From JAWUWD01 sp034112085 (GTDB taxonomy: Bacteria; Bacteroidota; Bacteroidia; Cytophagales; Cyclobacteriaceae): DNA of 64,000 bases. Shown piece after piece: positions 1 to 9,615 of the stretch. The DNA lies in assembly GCA_034112085.1 (NCBI GenBank), contig JAWUWD010000016.1:1-64000 (forward strand), in the 5' to 3' direction. Numbering within the stretch: position 1 is the first letter of the stretch; every line of letters begins with the position of its first letter. Position numbers and translations under genes: made by a program. Below the pieces are notes generated by a model, which did not search any database, was not told where the DNA came from, and saw nothing but the letters and a program-made list of their open reading frames with translations.

Positions 1-35
1 TTTCTCTACATTTATAATTCAACTAGTTCATCCTT

Positions 36-725
36 ATGAGGGTATTTATTAATGATATTTCTGTAAAATTCGTAAAAGCATCCAAGAAATTGGATATGGA
101 CAACTTCAACACGATCCTCGATAACTCACAAGATAAGCTAACCAAGAACAAGCTTATTCATCATGTCTTGATTCAGAATGTATTGCTGAAGGATTTTGAT
201 CAATTGCTCAAAATTTTTGATGAATATATATTTCGAAACCTGTACTCGTTAACTATTCAAACCAGCCAGTATGGGGAGATCAAGTCTCGGTTCAAGAGTA
301 AATTCAAGACTATCGAAGCTGCTGGAGGATTAGTAAAGAAAGGTGATAAAACACTGTTGATTTACAGACTCAAAAAATGGGATTTACCTAAAGGAAAACT
401 TGAAAAGGGAGAAACAGCAGCGCAGGGTGCTCTTCGCGAAGTTGAAGAGGAATGTGGTATTCAAGTAAGTCTCGGAAAGAAAATCTGTACTACCCACCAT
501 ACTTATAGTATGAAAGAGAAAAATATTCTCAAAAAGACTACTTGGTATGTGATGAACTGCGTCAATGATAAAAAGATGGCCCCTCAAACAGAAGAAGATA
601 TTGAAGAAGTGAGATGGATGAATGTCAAAGAGGTCTATGTAGCATTACAAGACACCTACCGATCTATCGCACATGTGTTTGATAAATACAAAAAAATAAA
701 AGACAAGGCTGTTATTGGGGGATAG
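36..725 (+). CDS. Nudix hydrolase with N-terminal extension
   Basis: A 229-residue protein with a full Nudix box at residues 120-142 (G-x5-E-x7-REVEEECGI), so it probably hydrolyses a nucleoside diphosphate linked to another group. The catalytic domain begins near residue 93 (IEAAGGLVKKGDK). The first ~90 residues form a separate region unlike the small MutT core. The substrate cannot be told from sequence. The start is the ATG at 36. Its last 14 bases overlap the 3' end of coaD on the other strand, so the two genes converge. The family call is firm; the specific role is unknown. Confidence 0.9.
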   Translation: MRVFINDISVKFVKASKKLDMDNFNTILDNSQDKLTKNKLIHHVLIQNVLLKDFDQLLKIFDEYIFRNLYSLTIQTSQYGEIKSRFKSKFKTIEAAGGLVKKGDKTLLIYRLKKWDLPKGKLEKGETAAQGALREVEEECGIQVSLGKKICTTHHTYSMKEKNILKKTTWYVMNCVNDKKMAPQTEEDIEEVRWMNVKEVYVALQDTYRSIAHVFDKYKKIKDKAVIGG

Positions 726-1173
726 TATAGGGCAAGAAGCTGGTTACATCTCCACCATACTTGTGTACTTCTCTTATTATCGAAGAACTAATAGCGGCAT
801 ATTGCGGTGATGTGATTAAAAATACTGTTTCTAGTTGATCATTGAGATATCGATTGACTTGTGAAATACTATTTTCATATTCAAAATCTGTTGTATTTCT
901 CAATCCCCTCAACAAATATTTCGCATCAACTTTGTCGGCAAGTTGAGCAGTTAACTCATTATAGACCATCACTTTAACGGGCTCACCGTTGTCAAAAGTG
1001 CCTTCTATATACTTCACCATTTGATCAATGTCAAAATAACGGTTGTGCTTTTTACTATTGTAGCCTATCCCTATAATAATCTCATCGAACATTTTCAACC
1101 CTCTTCGAACGATGTCTTCGTGACCTTTGGTGAAAGGGTCAAAAGAACCAGGGAATATGGCAATCCTTTTCAT
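712..1173 (-). CDS. coaD: Phosphopantetheine adenylyltransferase
   Basis: Catalyses the fourth step of coenzyme A synthesis: 4'-phosphopantetheine plus ATP gives dephospho-CoA. The 153-residue length is normal. The nucleotidyltransferase motif GSFDPFTKGHEDI lies at residues 9-21 and holds the TxGH signature, and the C-terminal ISSSIIRE segment matches the family ISST-x-RE motif. It starts with ATG and lies 20 bp downstream of the DUF3822 gene on the same strand, a pairing common in Bacteroidetes. It is probably the last gene of a three-gene minus-strand unit (2679 to 712). Confidence 0.97.
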   Translation of the reverse strand: MKRIAIFPGSFDPFTKGHEDIVRRGLKMFDEIIIGIGYNSKKHNRYFDIDQMVKYIEGTFDNGEPVKVMVYNELTAQLADKVDAKYLLRGLRNTTDFEYENSISQVNRYLNDQLETVFLITSPQYAAISSSIIREVHKYGGDVTSFLPYTIPQ

Positions 1174-1193
1174 AGAAATATCTTATTTAAACA

Positions 1194-2084
1194 CTAGTCG
1201 CAAAGATATGCATTGTACAGATCAAAGAAATGGTGATCTTGTACTTCATCAAATGGGTAATCAAATTTTAAAAAATTAGGCCTATCTCCAAAAGAGATAT
1301 TCTTGATATACTTATAAAACTCATTGTAATGAGGTGATTGTTTACCAATATAACCCCAAAGTACGACATTACAGGTCTTCTGATCGTATCCAAGTCCCTT
1401 CATGACAAGCATGATGTACTTAATATAATCTGAAAATTGTTTGATAGGAAACTGATTATAATACTCTAAATTTTTTCCTTGAAGTGTTATCAAATGAATT
1501 TTGAAGCGATCTATATATAGAAAAACTGACTTCTTGCTATGGTCCTTTCGCACATTGAGTACGGCTTCAGTAAGCACACAGGATTGATGTATAAACCCAA
1601 CCTCTGCATTTTCATAAACACTGTTTAGCCAGCTGTGCAATTCCTTATTGACCGCAAATACAGTCACTGCTCCAGACCTGATATTCTTATAGTACAAAAA
1701 CTCTTCAGTCTCAGGGTCAACTTGACAATTGATCTTTAGATAATCTTCTAAGCCCTCTTTGACAAACAAAGAAGAAGGCACCAAAGAGAACTTATTATTC
1801 TTGAAGGAAACTTTAACAGATTTCCAAAATCCTGCAGTGAGAAAATGATGATCTTCGAAAATGTCAGAAAGAATTGCTATTAGTTCACTATTGGACTGAA
1901 CACTGGCTAATACATAGTCCTCTAAAAGCAAACAGGTACTGCTGTTTGTATCAACAATACCCACTTGAAAATCTCTTACACCAATATTGAGCAACAAAGT
2001 ATAATGTTGAAGATTATCAACATTAAACTTATCACTTTTGATTTTCTTAATAAGCTTATAGCTCGCTTTTGCTGCAGTTGCCAA
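1194..2084 (-). CDS. DUF3822 family protein
   Basis: A 296-residue soluble protein matching the Bacteroidetes family DUF3822, which typically sits next to coaD as here. Its biochemical role is unknown. The alternating beta-rich layout (for example LLLNIGVRDFQVGIVDT near the N-terminus and KKSVFLYIDRFKIHLITLQG in the middle) resembles an actin-like ATPase fold; that is an inference from pattern only. No ATG exists near the N-terminus, so the start appears to be TTG at 2084, 4 bp after the stop of the upstream gene. This suggests translational coupling. Confidence 0.8.
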   Translation of the reverse strand: MATAAKASYKLIKKIKSDKFNVDNLQHYTLLLNIGVRDFQVGIVDTNSSTCLLLEDYVLASVQSNSELIAILSDIFEDHHFLTAGFWKSVKVSFKNNKFSLVPSSLFVKEGLEDYLKINCQVDPETEEFLYYKNIRSGAVTVFAVNKELHSWLNSVYENAEVGFIHQSCVLTEAVLNVRKDHSKKSVFLYIDRFKIHLITLQGKNLEYYNQFPIKQFSDYIKYIMLVMKGLGYDQKTCNVVLWGYIGKQSPHYNEFYKYIKNISFGDRPNFLKFDYPFDEVQDHHFFDLYNAYLCD

Positions 2085-2088
2085 GATA

Positions 2089-2679
2089 TTATTCCCAGTT
2101 ACCGTTAGTAGTTACATCTGTTCTTGAACCAAATCTTAATGGTTTCCTGTTTCTACCATCATTATCCTCTTTACGGGTTGGGTCAGCAGGTTGCGTATCT
2201 CTCACCTCAATCACATCCACATTCACACCACTCTTCTCGATTTCAGCAACAAAAATCTCAAACACAGCATTGTCCGTCTCTGGGATGAATTTCAACTTAG
2301 AGAAATCATATGTAGTAAACTTTGGATCAGAGAAGAGAGAATCCATTACTTCCATAGTTCCCAAGGTATCCAAATTAACATAGACACTATCAGCACCATA
2401 GCTAAGCTGTGTAATGATCTCAGTTTTTTCAATTATATAAAATTGTCCTTCATTGATGAAAGCTGCCAATGTATCCCAATTATCAGTATATCTACCAAGA
2501 GCTGCTTGATAACCAATTTCAGCCTTTCTTATTACCATTAATTTATTTTGCACCTTCTTCTCAACACGAGCAATTCTCTCTTTTTCATCAATTGATGACT
2601 TAATGCCGTAAACCAAGTATGCACCAAGACATAAAGAGATAATTAAAAGTACTGCGGAGATTATTTTAGTTTTATTCAT
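2089..2679 (-). CDS. Membrane-anchored protein of unknown function
   Basis: 196 residues. One N-terminal transmembrane helix (residues ~5-25) is followed by a helical stretch (ERIARVEKKVQNKLMVIRKAE) and a probably periplasmic domain. The layout of one hydrophobic N-terminal helix followed by a long amphipathic helix resembles pseudopilins, but no prepilin-peptidase motif is seen, so this is only a structural impression. It is the first gene of the unit with the DUF3822 gene and coaD. The C-terminal ~30 residues are polar and probably disordered. I do not recognise a named family. Confidence 0.75.
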   Translation of the reverse strand: MNKTKIISAVLLIISLCLGAYLVYGIKSSIDEKERIARVEKKVQNKLMVIRKAEIGYQAALGRYTDNWDTLAAFINEGQFYIIEKTEIITQLSYGADSVYVNLDTLGTMEVMDSLFSDPKFTTYDFSKLKFIPETDNAVFEIFVAEIEKSGVNVDVIEVRDTQPADPTRKEDNDGRNRKPLRFGSRTDVTTNGNWE

Positions 2680-2711
2680 TTTAATGATATTAACGCTAAT
2701 TAATAGTTTAA

Positions 2712-2725
2712 GAACTCATGAGTTC
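2712..2725. repeat. 14-bp perfect palindrome GAACTCATGAGTTC
   Basis: A perfect 14-bp palindrome lies 33 bp upstream of the minus-strand gene starting at 2679. It could be an operator for a dimeric regulator or a hairpin in the 5' leader. Only the palindrome is observed; no second copy was noticed in the window. Confidence 0.4.
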
Positions 2726-2793
2726 GATTATTTACCAATGATCAAGTTACTTTAAAATTGCATAATAACTGCATCGCTTCGGGACAATCTAGC

Positions 2794-2819
2794 TGCAATA
2801 ATAAATATTTTATTATGCA
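2794..2819. terminator. AT-rich inverted repeat after the Nudix gene
   Basis: TGCAATAATAAAT and ATTTTATTATGCA form a nearly perfect inverted repeat just downstream of the minus-strand Nudix gene (stop at 2840). It could end the lptD-Nudix transcript. The stem is almost all A/T and has no clear U-run, so it may be weak or serve another purpose. Confidence 0.35.
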
Positions 2820-2839
2820 AAACATAATGGAATAAGCCC

Positions 2840-3340
2840 CTATTTCTTCAAACTTCCTGGATAGTGGGAATATCCATTTTTAGATAACAAATCCTCAAGG
2901 CAAGTCGTTCCTATCAAAGAGTGGTGTTTTTGAGTATTATCAATCGCTTTCAGCTCTTCAAAAGTCATATATTGGACCGAAGATATACGTTGTTCATGTT
3001 CTTCTAGTTCGGGATCGACACCAACGCACAGATTTCCAGTAAGTACTTTTACTTCAAAAAATGCTTCGACTGCATGCAGTGGACCTACTAAGTATTCTGT
3101 GACAAATAAGAACTTAACAACAGCCACGACCAAACCCGTCTCTTCTTTGAATTCTCGAATAAGTGCTGCTTCTAGCGTCTCTCCAAATTCCACCCCTCCC
3201 CCTGGTGGTGACCACCAAATATCTTCCTGATTCATACCAGATTGATTGACAAGTAAAATTTGGTTGTCCTTATAAGCAATACCACTGACTCGAACTCGCA
3301 CTCGATTTCCGAATGTTTTAGTAACATCAGTATTGGTCAT
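2840..3340 (-). CDS. Nudix hydrolase (MutT-type)
   Basis: A 166-residue single-domain Nudix enzyme. The Nudix box spans residues 48-70 (GGVEFGETLEAALIREFKEE, then TGL) with all metal-binding Glu residues present. WWSPPGGGVEFGE before it is typical of MutT-like nucleotide hydrolases. The substrate is not predictable. It starts 7 bp after the stop of the LptD-like gene, so the two are probably cotranscribed, although no functional link is evident. Confidence 0.9.
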   Translation of the reverse strand: MTNTDVTKTFGNRVRVRVSGIAYKDNQILLVNQSGMNQEDIWWSPPGGGVEFGETLEAALIREFKEETGLVVAVVKFLFVTEYLVGPLHAVEAFFEVKVLTGNLCVGVDPELEEHEQRISSVQYMTFEELKAIDNTQKHHSLIGTTCLEDLLSKNGYSHYPGSLKK

Positions 3341-3347
3341 AAGGTTG

Positions 3348-6008
3348 CTAAAAATTATCGTTGAAATTCTTCCGTTTGTTTAGTTTCAAATCCTGTAAGA
3401 GTGAGGATTTAACCTGAATCGTAAAGCTGTACGACTGATAGAAACCGAAAGGCGTCCAATCTAAGCTCATCTGCCAACAGTGAATCTCTCTATTAATTCC
3501 CAAATCCAACCTTGTCAATTCTTGATTTTCAAAATCATATCCAGATCGATAAGTTATTTTCCACTTTTCAGAGAGAGAAAAATCCCCGCTAAACTGTAGT
3601 CCTTGTGTGGTTTTTGACTTTTGAAAACCAATTTTGGAATATGATATATTATAATTGATCCTCATACTCCAAGGAATATTGAAGTCAACATAATCTGCTG
3701 GATTATTAATCAAGTTCTGTTTCTCATCATCTGTGAGATTTGAATTGTTAATACGCTCTTCACGATCCTCTTCATTGGCACGAGCTTTAGGATTCAAGTT
3801 GGTGCTAATGGCTAAAGAAGCTCTTGACAATTCACCTAATCCAAAGTGATCTTTCCAGTGAAACCGTTCCAATCTCTGCTGAGTAATCACACCATCTTCC
3901 GATTTACTTATGTATTCATATTGATAAGGATCAAGTGTACCCGTAAAGTTGACTGACACTTTATTTTCAAACAAACTCGTATTAGCCCTTATACTGATTG
4001 GAGCAAGTTGGAATGAATCAGCGATGACATTATAACTAGTACTCAAGCCAAAATTATCTAATAATTTCACTTTCCTGTCCTGATCAATAGAATCCACCTT
4101 TGACTTCAGTTTCATTTCCAACGTGTTATTTACACTAAGTCCAATAGATCCACTTTCACCACTTCCGGGACTACCATAAGCAGCACCTTCATATCTAGAT
4201 TTGAATACAAAATTGGTAGAGTCAGAGGAATTTTGAACCTCTTGGTAATAGTCAAACTTAGGTGCAGAAAAATCTGGACGATAACTAAAGCTTAAAGACG
4301 GATTGATCACATGTCTAATAGCTTTAATATTCCCCCTGTTAATAGGATAAAATCCGTAAACCCTGGTGGCTATACTAGTACTCACACCGTACTCCGAAAC
4401 TCTGCTAAACCCACTAATTGTATCTGCTACTGCTACTTTTTGAGCAGTATCGTATTCCCAATTATATCTCTCAAAATACCAACGTTCTGTATAGTTGAAA
4501 GAAGGACTTAAAGTGAAATTTTTAAACACTTTCATAGATGTAGAAAGTGGAATATCATGTTTGATTCCTTTCCTTGAGTTCTGAAAAAACAATGGTAAAT
4601 TTTCAATAGTAAATGGGGCTATACTATCCAAGGACCCTTCCGAAGTTTTAATATTGAGGTCGTTGCTCACTTGGTTCGTTCCTACCATATTCCATCTCAG
4701 TGCCATTTTCTCATACCATGTTTTACTACTTGCACCTTTTTTCTTGAATGGATAGATATTTTCCATGTTCAATGTAAGATCCGGCAATAGAAGACTCACT
4801 TCGTTTGCTTGACCTGAGACACTTGTACCAACTCCTTGATTGTGTCTTGCACTTAACCCCAGGCTAAAAGGCGTTCCTTTGAACGTCTTGCTATATGAGA
4901 CATTAGAGCTTATCTTCCTATTAAGATTTTGTTGAACTCCCAAGTTGTTGTTTTCATTAAAACTTGAAGTTGCGGCATTGATTGACGCAGAGAATCGACT
5001 TGTGCCTTTGGATTGTGGTGTATGTGTCCATCTCAGTTGAAAATCATTCCTTGCAGACTTGTCTTCAATATTATCGTTGAGCCTCAACTTGGTATAGTTG
5101 AAATTTAAGTTCCCGGTATGACTATATCTCTTCTTATAACTGGTTGAAATATTAAGGCCGTGTCCCCCTTTCGAATAAACATCAGCTGTCAATGTAGTTT
5201 TGACGTATTCACTAATATCGAAAAAATATCCCCCGCCTTGCAAAAAGAATCCTCTCCTCCTCTCTTCTCCATATGTAGGTACAATCACTCCTGAAGAACT
5301 TTCGTTCTGCATCGGAAACATTCCAAATAAAAATCCTAATGGAGTAGCAACCTGATTAATAGCCAAATGAAATGGTCCTGAGATAATTTTATCATTTGGT
5401 ATAGCTTTGGTTCTCTTTGACTCTATGCTATAATGTGGAATCTCTAGATTACAAGTAGTGTAGCTATTGCCCAAACTGAAAAGCTCATTGTCTTCATTCT
5501 TAAAAACTTCTTTACCATGAACGTAACCTTCACCTTGCTGTGTTACAACTTCGGAGATAGTGGCCCTACCCGTTTTGAAATTATATGTCATCCCTTTAGT
5601 TACATACACTTCCTGCCCATTGTGAAATACTGGCATCCCTACCTTATTGCCTAAGGAATCCAGAATACCTCTGGCGACCACTGTATTAGTCGCCCAATCT
5701 ATCTCAATCTGCTCCGCTTCTACTTGGATTAGGCCATAATCAATCTTAGCCTCACCATATAGATATACTATTCTATTGGTCACGCCAAACTTCACAGAAT
5801 CCTTGGCAGAGTAATTGATAGTTGTGGTTATGTCGCTTTGAGGGGCTGGAATTTGGACAGAGTCTATAGGAGAACCCAAGCTGTCAGCCAATACGATAGT
5901 GGTATCACCTAATATCCCAGGTACCACCTTAAGTTGATCCTCAGGGTTCTGAGCAATCAAACTGATTGTAGTGAAAAACATGAAAACAATGAAAATGAAA
6001 TATCTCAA
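3348..6008 (-). CDS. LptD-like LPS-assembly outer-membrane protein
   Basis: A large outer-membrane beta-barrel protein of about 886 residues, related to the LPS transport protein LptD (OstA/LptD family in its Bacteroidetes form). An N-terminal OstA-like region (around IVYLYGEAKIDYGLIQVEAEQIEIDW) is followed by a long barrel of alternating strands ending with an aromatic residue (...NFNDNF). I chose TTG at 6008 because it gives a clean signal peptide (RYFIFIVFMFFTTISLIAQ); ATG at 5981 is an alternative. An open frame continues to 6215 but would overlap the amidase start and add a non-secretory N-terminus. It is transcribed divergently from the amidase gene, with Nudix downstream. Confidence 0.88.
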   Translation of the reverse strand: MRYFIFIVFMFFTTISLIAQNPEDQLKVVPGILGDTTIVLADSLGSPIDSVQIPAPQSDITTTINYSAKDSVKFGVTNRIVYLYGEAKIDYGLIQVEAEQIEIDWATNTVVARGILDSLGNKVGMPVFHNGQEVYVTKGMTYNFKTGRATISEVVTQQGEGYVHGKEVFKNEDNELFSLGNSYTTCNLEIPHYSIESKRTKAIPNDKIISGPFHLAINQVATPLGFLFGMFPMQNESSSGVIVPTYGEERRRGFFLQGGGYFFDISEYVKTTLTADVYSKGGHGLNISTSYKKRYSHTGNLNFNYTKLRLNDNIEDKSARNDFQLRWTHTPQSKGTSRFSASINAATSSFNENNNLGVQQNLNRKISSNVSYSKTFKGTPFSLGLSARHNQGVGTSVSGQANEVSLLLPDLTLNMENIYPFKKKGASSKTWYEKMALRWNMVGTNQVSNDLNIKTSEGSLDSIAPFTIENLPLFFQNSRKGIKHDIPLSTSMKVFKNFTLSPSFNYTERWYFERYNWEYDTAQKVAVADTISGFSRVSEYGVSTSIATRVYGFYPINRGNIKAIRHVINPSLSFSYRPDFSAPKFDYYQEVQNSSDSTNFVFKSRYEGAAYGSPGSGESGSIGLSVNNTLEMKLKSKVDSIDQDRKVKLLDNFGLSTSYNVIADSFQLAPISIRANTSLFENKVSVNFTGTLDPYQYEYISKSEDGVITQQRLERFHWKDHFGLGELSRASLAISTNLNPKARANEEDREERINNSNLTDDEKQNLINNPADYVDFNIPWSMRINYNISYSKIGFQKSKTTQGLQFSGDFSLSEKWKITYRSGYDFENQELTRLDLGINREIHCWQMSLDWTPFGFYQSYSFTIQVKSSLLQDLKLNKRKNFNDNF

Positions 6009-6151
6009 AGGTGTGCCTGCCGCTTCTAAATTATTAATCTTTTTTTTAGTTCTCAAGCACTTAATCAAAAGTGCTGATCCTGATAGATTATTCTTCGAAA
6101 AACCCCTTGCAGTTTTCCATATAGGAAGCTGTGCACTTTCGAAAGAAATTC

Positions 6152-6159
6152 TAACTTTG
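6152..6159 (+). promoter_or_regulatory. Candidate -7 element TAACTTTG for the amidase gene
   Basis: TAACTTTG matches the Bacteroidetes -7 consensus TAnnTTTG and lies 40 bp before the GTG chosen as the amidase start. No clear TTG element is present 19-21 bp upstream, so this is a half-supported promoter. Confidence 0.4.
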
Positions 6160-6198
6160 TGCGAAGTTATTGCTTTAAAAATAAACAACCGAACCATT

Positions 6199-6993
6199 GT
6201 GAGAAATATTGCCATAATTTACGCATTGACAGCAATTACCTTGCTAGGTTTCCACAACAATGCTAGCGCTCAAGAAGCAACTACTCGAAACAAAGTGAAA
6301 ACTGTGGTGATAGATGCAGGACATGGCGGTCATGATCCTGGGACCCATGGAGTTAATACACTAGAAAAAACATTAGTTCTTAAAGTAGCTCTGCAAGTTG
6401 GAGAATACATTGAAAAATATTTACCAAGTGTTGAAGTTATCTACACAAGAAAAGACGATCGTTTTCTAAAACTTCACGAAAGAGCCGACATAGCTAACAA
6501 AAACAAAGCAGACCTATTCATTTCAATACACGCAAATGCACTAGGGAGAGCGACTGTTTATGGTACTGAAACTTATGTAATGGGACTTCATACAAATGAT
6601 AAAAATTTCAGTGTTGCTAAAAGAGAAAATTCAGTAATACTCCTAGAGGAGAATCATGAAGAAAAGTATGAAGGATTTGATCCAAATTCTCCTGAATCAT
6701 ATATAATGTTTTCGATGGCACAAAATTCTTATTTAGTTAACAGTCTACTCTTAGCTAATAATATCGAAACACAATTTAAAAAGAGAGCTGGACGGAGAAG
6801 CTTAGGGGTGAAGCAGGCTGGGTTTCAAGTCTTATGGAATACTTACATGCCTAGTGTTTTGGTGGAAATTGGCTATCTTACCAACATCAAAGAAGAAAAA
6901 GAATTGAACAGCGCTAAAGTACAAGACTACATTGCTTCAGGTATATTTAGAGCGTTCAGAGATTATAAAACACAAATAGAATCTATCAATTAA
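6199..6993 (+). CDS. N-acetylmuramoyl-L-alanine amidase (Amidase_3)
   Basis: A zinc amidase that cleaves the bond between N-acetylmuramic acid and the peptide in peptidoglycan, acting in the periplasm during cell separation. The zinc site is visible: VIDAGHGGHDPGTHG at the start of the domain, the HAN motif (SIHANALG), and the catalytic Glu in VLVEIGYLTN. I chose GTG at 6199 because it gives a signal peptide (RNIAIIYALTAITLLGFHNNASAQ) and 264 residues. The frame is open back to 5971, but that part overlaps the divergent lptD start and is not secretory. The MCE gene follows 9 bp downstream, suggesting an operon. Confidence 0.93.
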   Translation: MRNIAIIYALTAITLLGFHNNASAQEATTRNKVKTVVIDAGHGGHDPGTHGVNTLEKTLVLKVALQVGEYIEKYLPSVEVIYTRKDDRFLKLHERADIANKNKADLFISIHANALGRATVYGTETYVMGLHTNDKNFSVAKRENSVILLEENHEEKYEGFDPNSPESYIMFSMAQNSYLVNSLLLANNIETQFKKRAGRRSLGVKQAGFQVLWNTYMPSVLVEIGYLTNIKEEKELNSAKVQDYIASGIFRAFRDYKTQIESIN

Positions 6994-7002
6994 TATTATC
7001 AC

Positions 7003-7956
7003 GTGAAATATTCGAAAGAATTTAAAGTTGGATTATTCGCCATAGTTGCCATAGTCGGTCTGTACATGGGTTTCTACTATTTAAAAGGAAATGATTTTTT
7101 TTCCAATACCAATAAATACTATGTCATCTATGCCAATGTTGGTGGATTAGAAGTGTCAAACCCTATCAATATCAATGGAGTAACTGTTGGTAAAGTTAGC
7201 GACAAGCGACTTATACAAGGTGACATCAATCAGGTCATCGTTGAGCTGGATATGAATGAAAATATCATATTGGGAGTAGGAGCTCAAGCAGTCCTTGAAA
7301 GTGACTTCCTTGGAAGTATTTCAATTAGTATTGATAATGGAAAACTAGAAAACCCTATTCTACCTAACGATACAATTGCTGGTGTACTACATAAAGGCAT
7401 TGAGGACCTATTCAAGGAAAGTGCTTTGCCGGTAGCAAATAACTTAGAGGCTACCATCAAGAAAGTAAATGTCATTCTAGACAACCTCACAGGGAATGGG
7501 GACAAAATCAATGATATGGTGGAAAACATGAGGTTTACCTCTGTTCATATGAAGAAGTTGATGATAGACTCCAGAACCAATATTAATGAGCTTTCTACCA
7601 ATTACAATAAATTGGCCATCTCACTTAATGAAACGGTAAAAGCAACACAGCCTGTACTGAAAAAATATGGTGCACTAGCAGATTCATTGAAATCGGTAGA
7701 TATGAAAACCACCTTCGTGAAGTTGAATAATGTAATGGACAGTGTTGAATCTATGATCAACAACATGAATAATGGCACGGGTACCATGACTAAGTTACTC
7801 AAAAACGACTCATTGTATAATAATCTCAACAAAGCTTTTGAAGATCTAGATAAGTTACTCATTCACATGAATGAAAATCCAAAGCACTTTTTCGCACCTC
7901 TTGGAAAAAGCAAAAAGTACATTGATAAGCAGAAAGCTAAAGAGGCTAATAAATAA
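7003..7956 (+). CDS. MCE/MlaD-family lipid-transport protein
   Basis: 317 residues with GTG start. One N-terminal membrane anchor (residues ~8-27, VGLFAIVAIVGLYMGFYYL) precedes an MCE domain (~38-115; VGGLEVSNPININGVTVGKV is the typical core). A long helical, asparagine-rich region follows (~130-300). Such proteins form hexameric rings that bind phospholipids for transport between inner and outer membranes. It is only 9 bp after the amidase gene, so both are probably in one envelope operon. No MlaE permease or MlaF ATPase gene is next to it. Confidence 0.92.
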   Translation: MKYSKEFKVGLFAIVAIVGLYMGFYYLKGNDFFSNTNKYYVIYANVGGLEVSNPININGVTVGKVSDKRLIQGDINQVIVELDMNENIILGVGAQAVLESDFLGSISISIDNGKLENPILPNDTIAGVLHKGIEDLFKESALPVANNLEATIKKVNVILDNLTGNGDKINDMVENMRFTSVHMKKLMIDSRTNINELSTNYNKLAISLNETVKATQPVLKKYGALADSLKSVDMKTTFVKLNNVMDSVESMINNMNNGTGTMTKLLKNDSLYNNLNKAFEDLDKLLIHMNENPKHFFAPLGKSKKYIDKQKAKEANK

Positions 7957-7980
7957 AATTTCACAAGTTCAAACTCGGAC

Positions 7981-9606
7981 ATGGATATAGAATTCAATAA
8001 AAACGAAGACGTTTTTAAACAGCTTACCTATCAACTTTCTGAAAGGCTCAAAAAGGTAAAAATTGGTGGTGGAGAAAAGAAAATAGCCTCTCATCATAAA
8101 AAAGGGAAATTAACAGCCAGAGAACGAATCGACTATCTAAGAGATGATAATAGCGAATTTCTAGAAATAGCCGCATTTGCAGGAGATGGCATGTACCAAG
8201 ATGTAGGCGGATGTCCATCAGGTGGAGTTGTCACAGGTATTGGGTATGTAAGTGGCCGTCAATGTGTGATAGTCGCTAATGATGCTACTGTGAAAGCTGG
8301 AGCCTGGTTTCCTATTACGGCCAAAAAAAATCTAAGAGCTCAAGAAATCTCCATTGAGAACAGGCTTCCAATCATTTACTTGGTGGATAGCGCAGGAGTA
8401 TTCTTACCAATGCAAAATGAAATATTTCCTGACAAAGAACACTTTGGAAGGCAATTCAGAAACAATGCTAAAATGTCCGCAATGGGCATAGTGCAAATAG
8501 CTGCGATCATGGGAAGTTGTGTAGCTGGCGGAGCTTATCTGCCGATCATGTCAGATGAAGCCATGATCGTTGACAAAACAGGCTCAGTCTTTTTAGCAGG
8601 ATCCTATTTGGTGAAATCTGCCGTAGGTGAAACTATAGATAACGAAAGCCTCGGAGGCGCTACTACTCACTGTGAGATCTCCGGTGTCACTGACAATAAA
8701 TTTGAAAATGATGAGGCTTGCCTTGACTATATCCAATCCATTTTCGATAAAATTGGTGCTTTTGAAAAGGCTGGTTTTGATCGTAAAGAATCTAGTCTTC
8801 CATCACTTGATCAAAATGAACTATATGGTGTACTTCCAGAAGATCGCACCAAACCTTACGAGATGCGTGACCTTATCGGAAGAATGGTCGATGACTCTAA
8901 GTTTGATGAATACAAAGCACTGTTTGGTAAAACCATAGTCTGTGGCACTGCAAGAATAGATGGCTGGGCTGTCGGTATCGTAGCCAATCAGCGAAAAATT
9001 GTTAAAAACAAGAAGGGCGAAATGCAAATGGGTGGAGTCATCTACTCTGACTCAGCGGACAAAGCTGCACGATTCATCATGAATTGTAATCAACGTAAAA
9101 TTCCTTTGGTATTCTTACAAGATGTGAGCGGTTTTATGGTCGGAAGTAAAGCAGAACATGGTGGGATCATTAAGGATGGAGCGAAAATGGTGAACGCCAT
9201 GGCAAATAGTACTGTTCCTAAATTCACAATCGTAATAGGAAATTCTTACGGTGCCGGAAACTATGCCATGTGTGGAAAGGCCTATGATCCGCGATTGATT
9301 TATGCTTGGCCAACTGCCCAAATAGCCGTAATGAGTGGAGCTGCCGCTGCCAAGACTTTACTACAGATAAAAGTGGCTACCCTAAAAGCAAAAGGCCAAG
9401 AAATAACTAAGGAAGAAGAAGACAATCTACTCAAAGAGATCACAGACAAATACAACGAAGAACTCAGCCCCTACTATGCAGCCTCTAGAATCTGGGTAGA
9501 TGGCATCATTGATCCGCTAGAAACTCGTAAGGTGATCTCAATGGGTATCGAAGCGGCTGATCATGCGCCAGTTGAGAAATTCAATGTAGGTGTCATCCAA
9601 ACTTAA
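7981..9606 (+). CDS. Acyl-CoA carboxylase beta subunit, methylcrotonyl-CoA carboxylase type
   Basis: 541-residue carboxyltransferase subunit that moves CO2 from carboxybiotin to an acyl-CoA. The segments KEHFGRQFRNNAKMSAMG, MGSCVAGGAYLPIMSDE and GGATTHCEISGV closely follow methylcrotonyl-CoA carboxylase beta subunits rather than the usual propionyl-CoA type, so leucine breakdown is the likeliest role. The C-terminal half holds the second crotonase-like domain (ISHD-free, with GNSYGAGNYAMCGKAYDPR). No biotin carboxylase or biotin carrier gene is nearby, so the partner subunit is encoded elsewhere. Substrate choice is inferred from motif similarity. Confidence 0.93.
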   Translation: MDIEFNKNEDVFKQLTYQLSERLKKVKIGGGEKKIASHHKKGKLTARERIDYLRDDNSEFLEIAAFAGDGMYQDVGGCPSGGVVTGIGYVSGRQCVIVANDATVKAGAWFPITAKKNLRAQEISIENRLPIIYLVDSAGVFLPMQNEIFPDKEHFGRQFRNNAKMSAMGIVQIAAIMGSCVAGGAYLPIMSDEAMIVDKTGSVFLAGSYLVKSAVGETIDNESLGGATTHCEISGVTDNKFENDEACLDYIQSIFDKIGAFEKAGFDRKESSLPSLDQNELYGVLPEDRTKPYEMRDLIGRMVDDSKFDEYKALFGKTIVCGTARIDGWAVGIVANQRKIVKNKKGEMQMGGVIYSDSADKAARFIMNCNQRKIPLVFLQDVSGFMVGSKAEHGGIIKDGAKMVNAMANSTVPKFTIVIGNSYGAGNYAMCGKAYDPRLIYAWPTAQIAVMSGAAAAKTLLQIKVATLKAKGQEITKEEEDNLLKEITDKYNEELSPYYAASRIWVDGIIDPLETRKVISMGIEAADHAPVEKFNVGVIQT

Positions 9607-9615
9607 GTTGTCTTC

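Noticed and set aside
5971..6198. N-terminal extension of the amidase frame by 76 codons
   Set aside because: It overlaps the divergent lptD start and signal peptide on the other strand, is basic and non-secretory, and the GTG at 6199 gives a proper signal peptide.
6009..6215. N-terminal extension of the lptD frame by about 69 codons
   Set aside because: It overlaps the intergenic promoter region and amidase start and lacks a secretion signal; the TTG at 6008 gives one.
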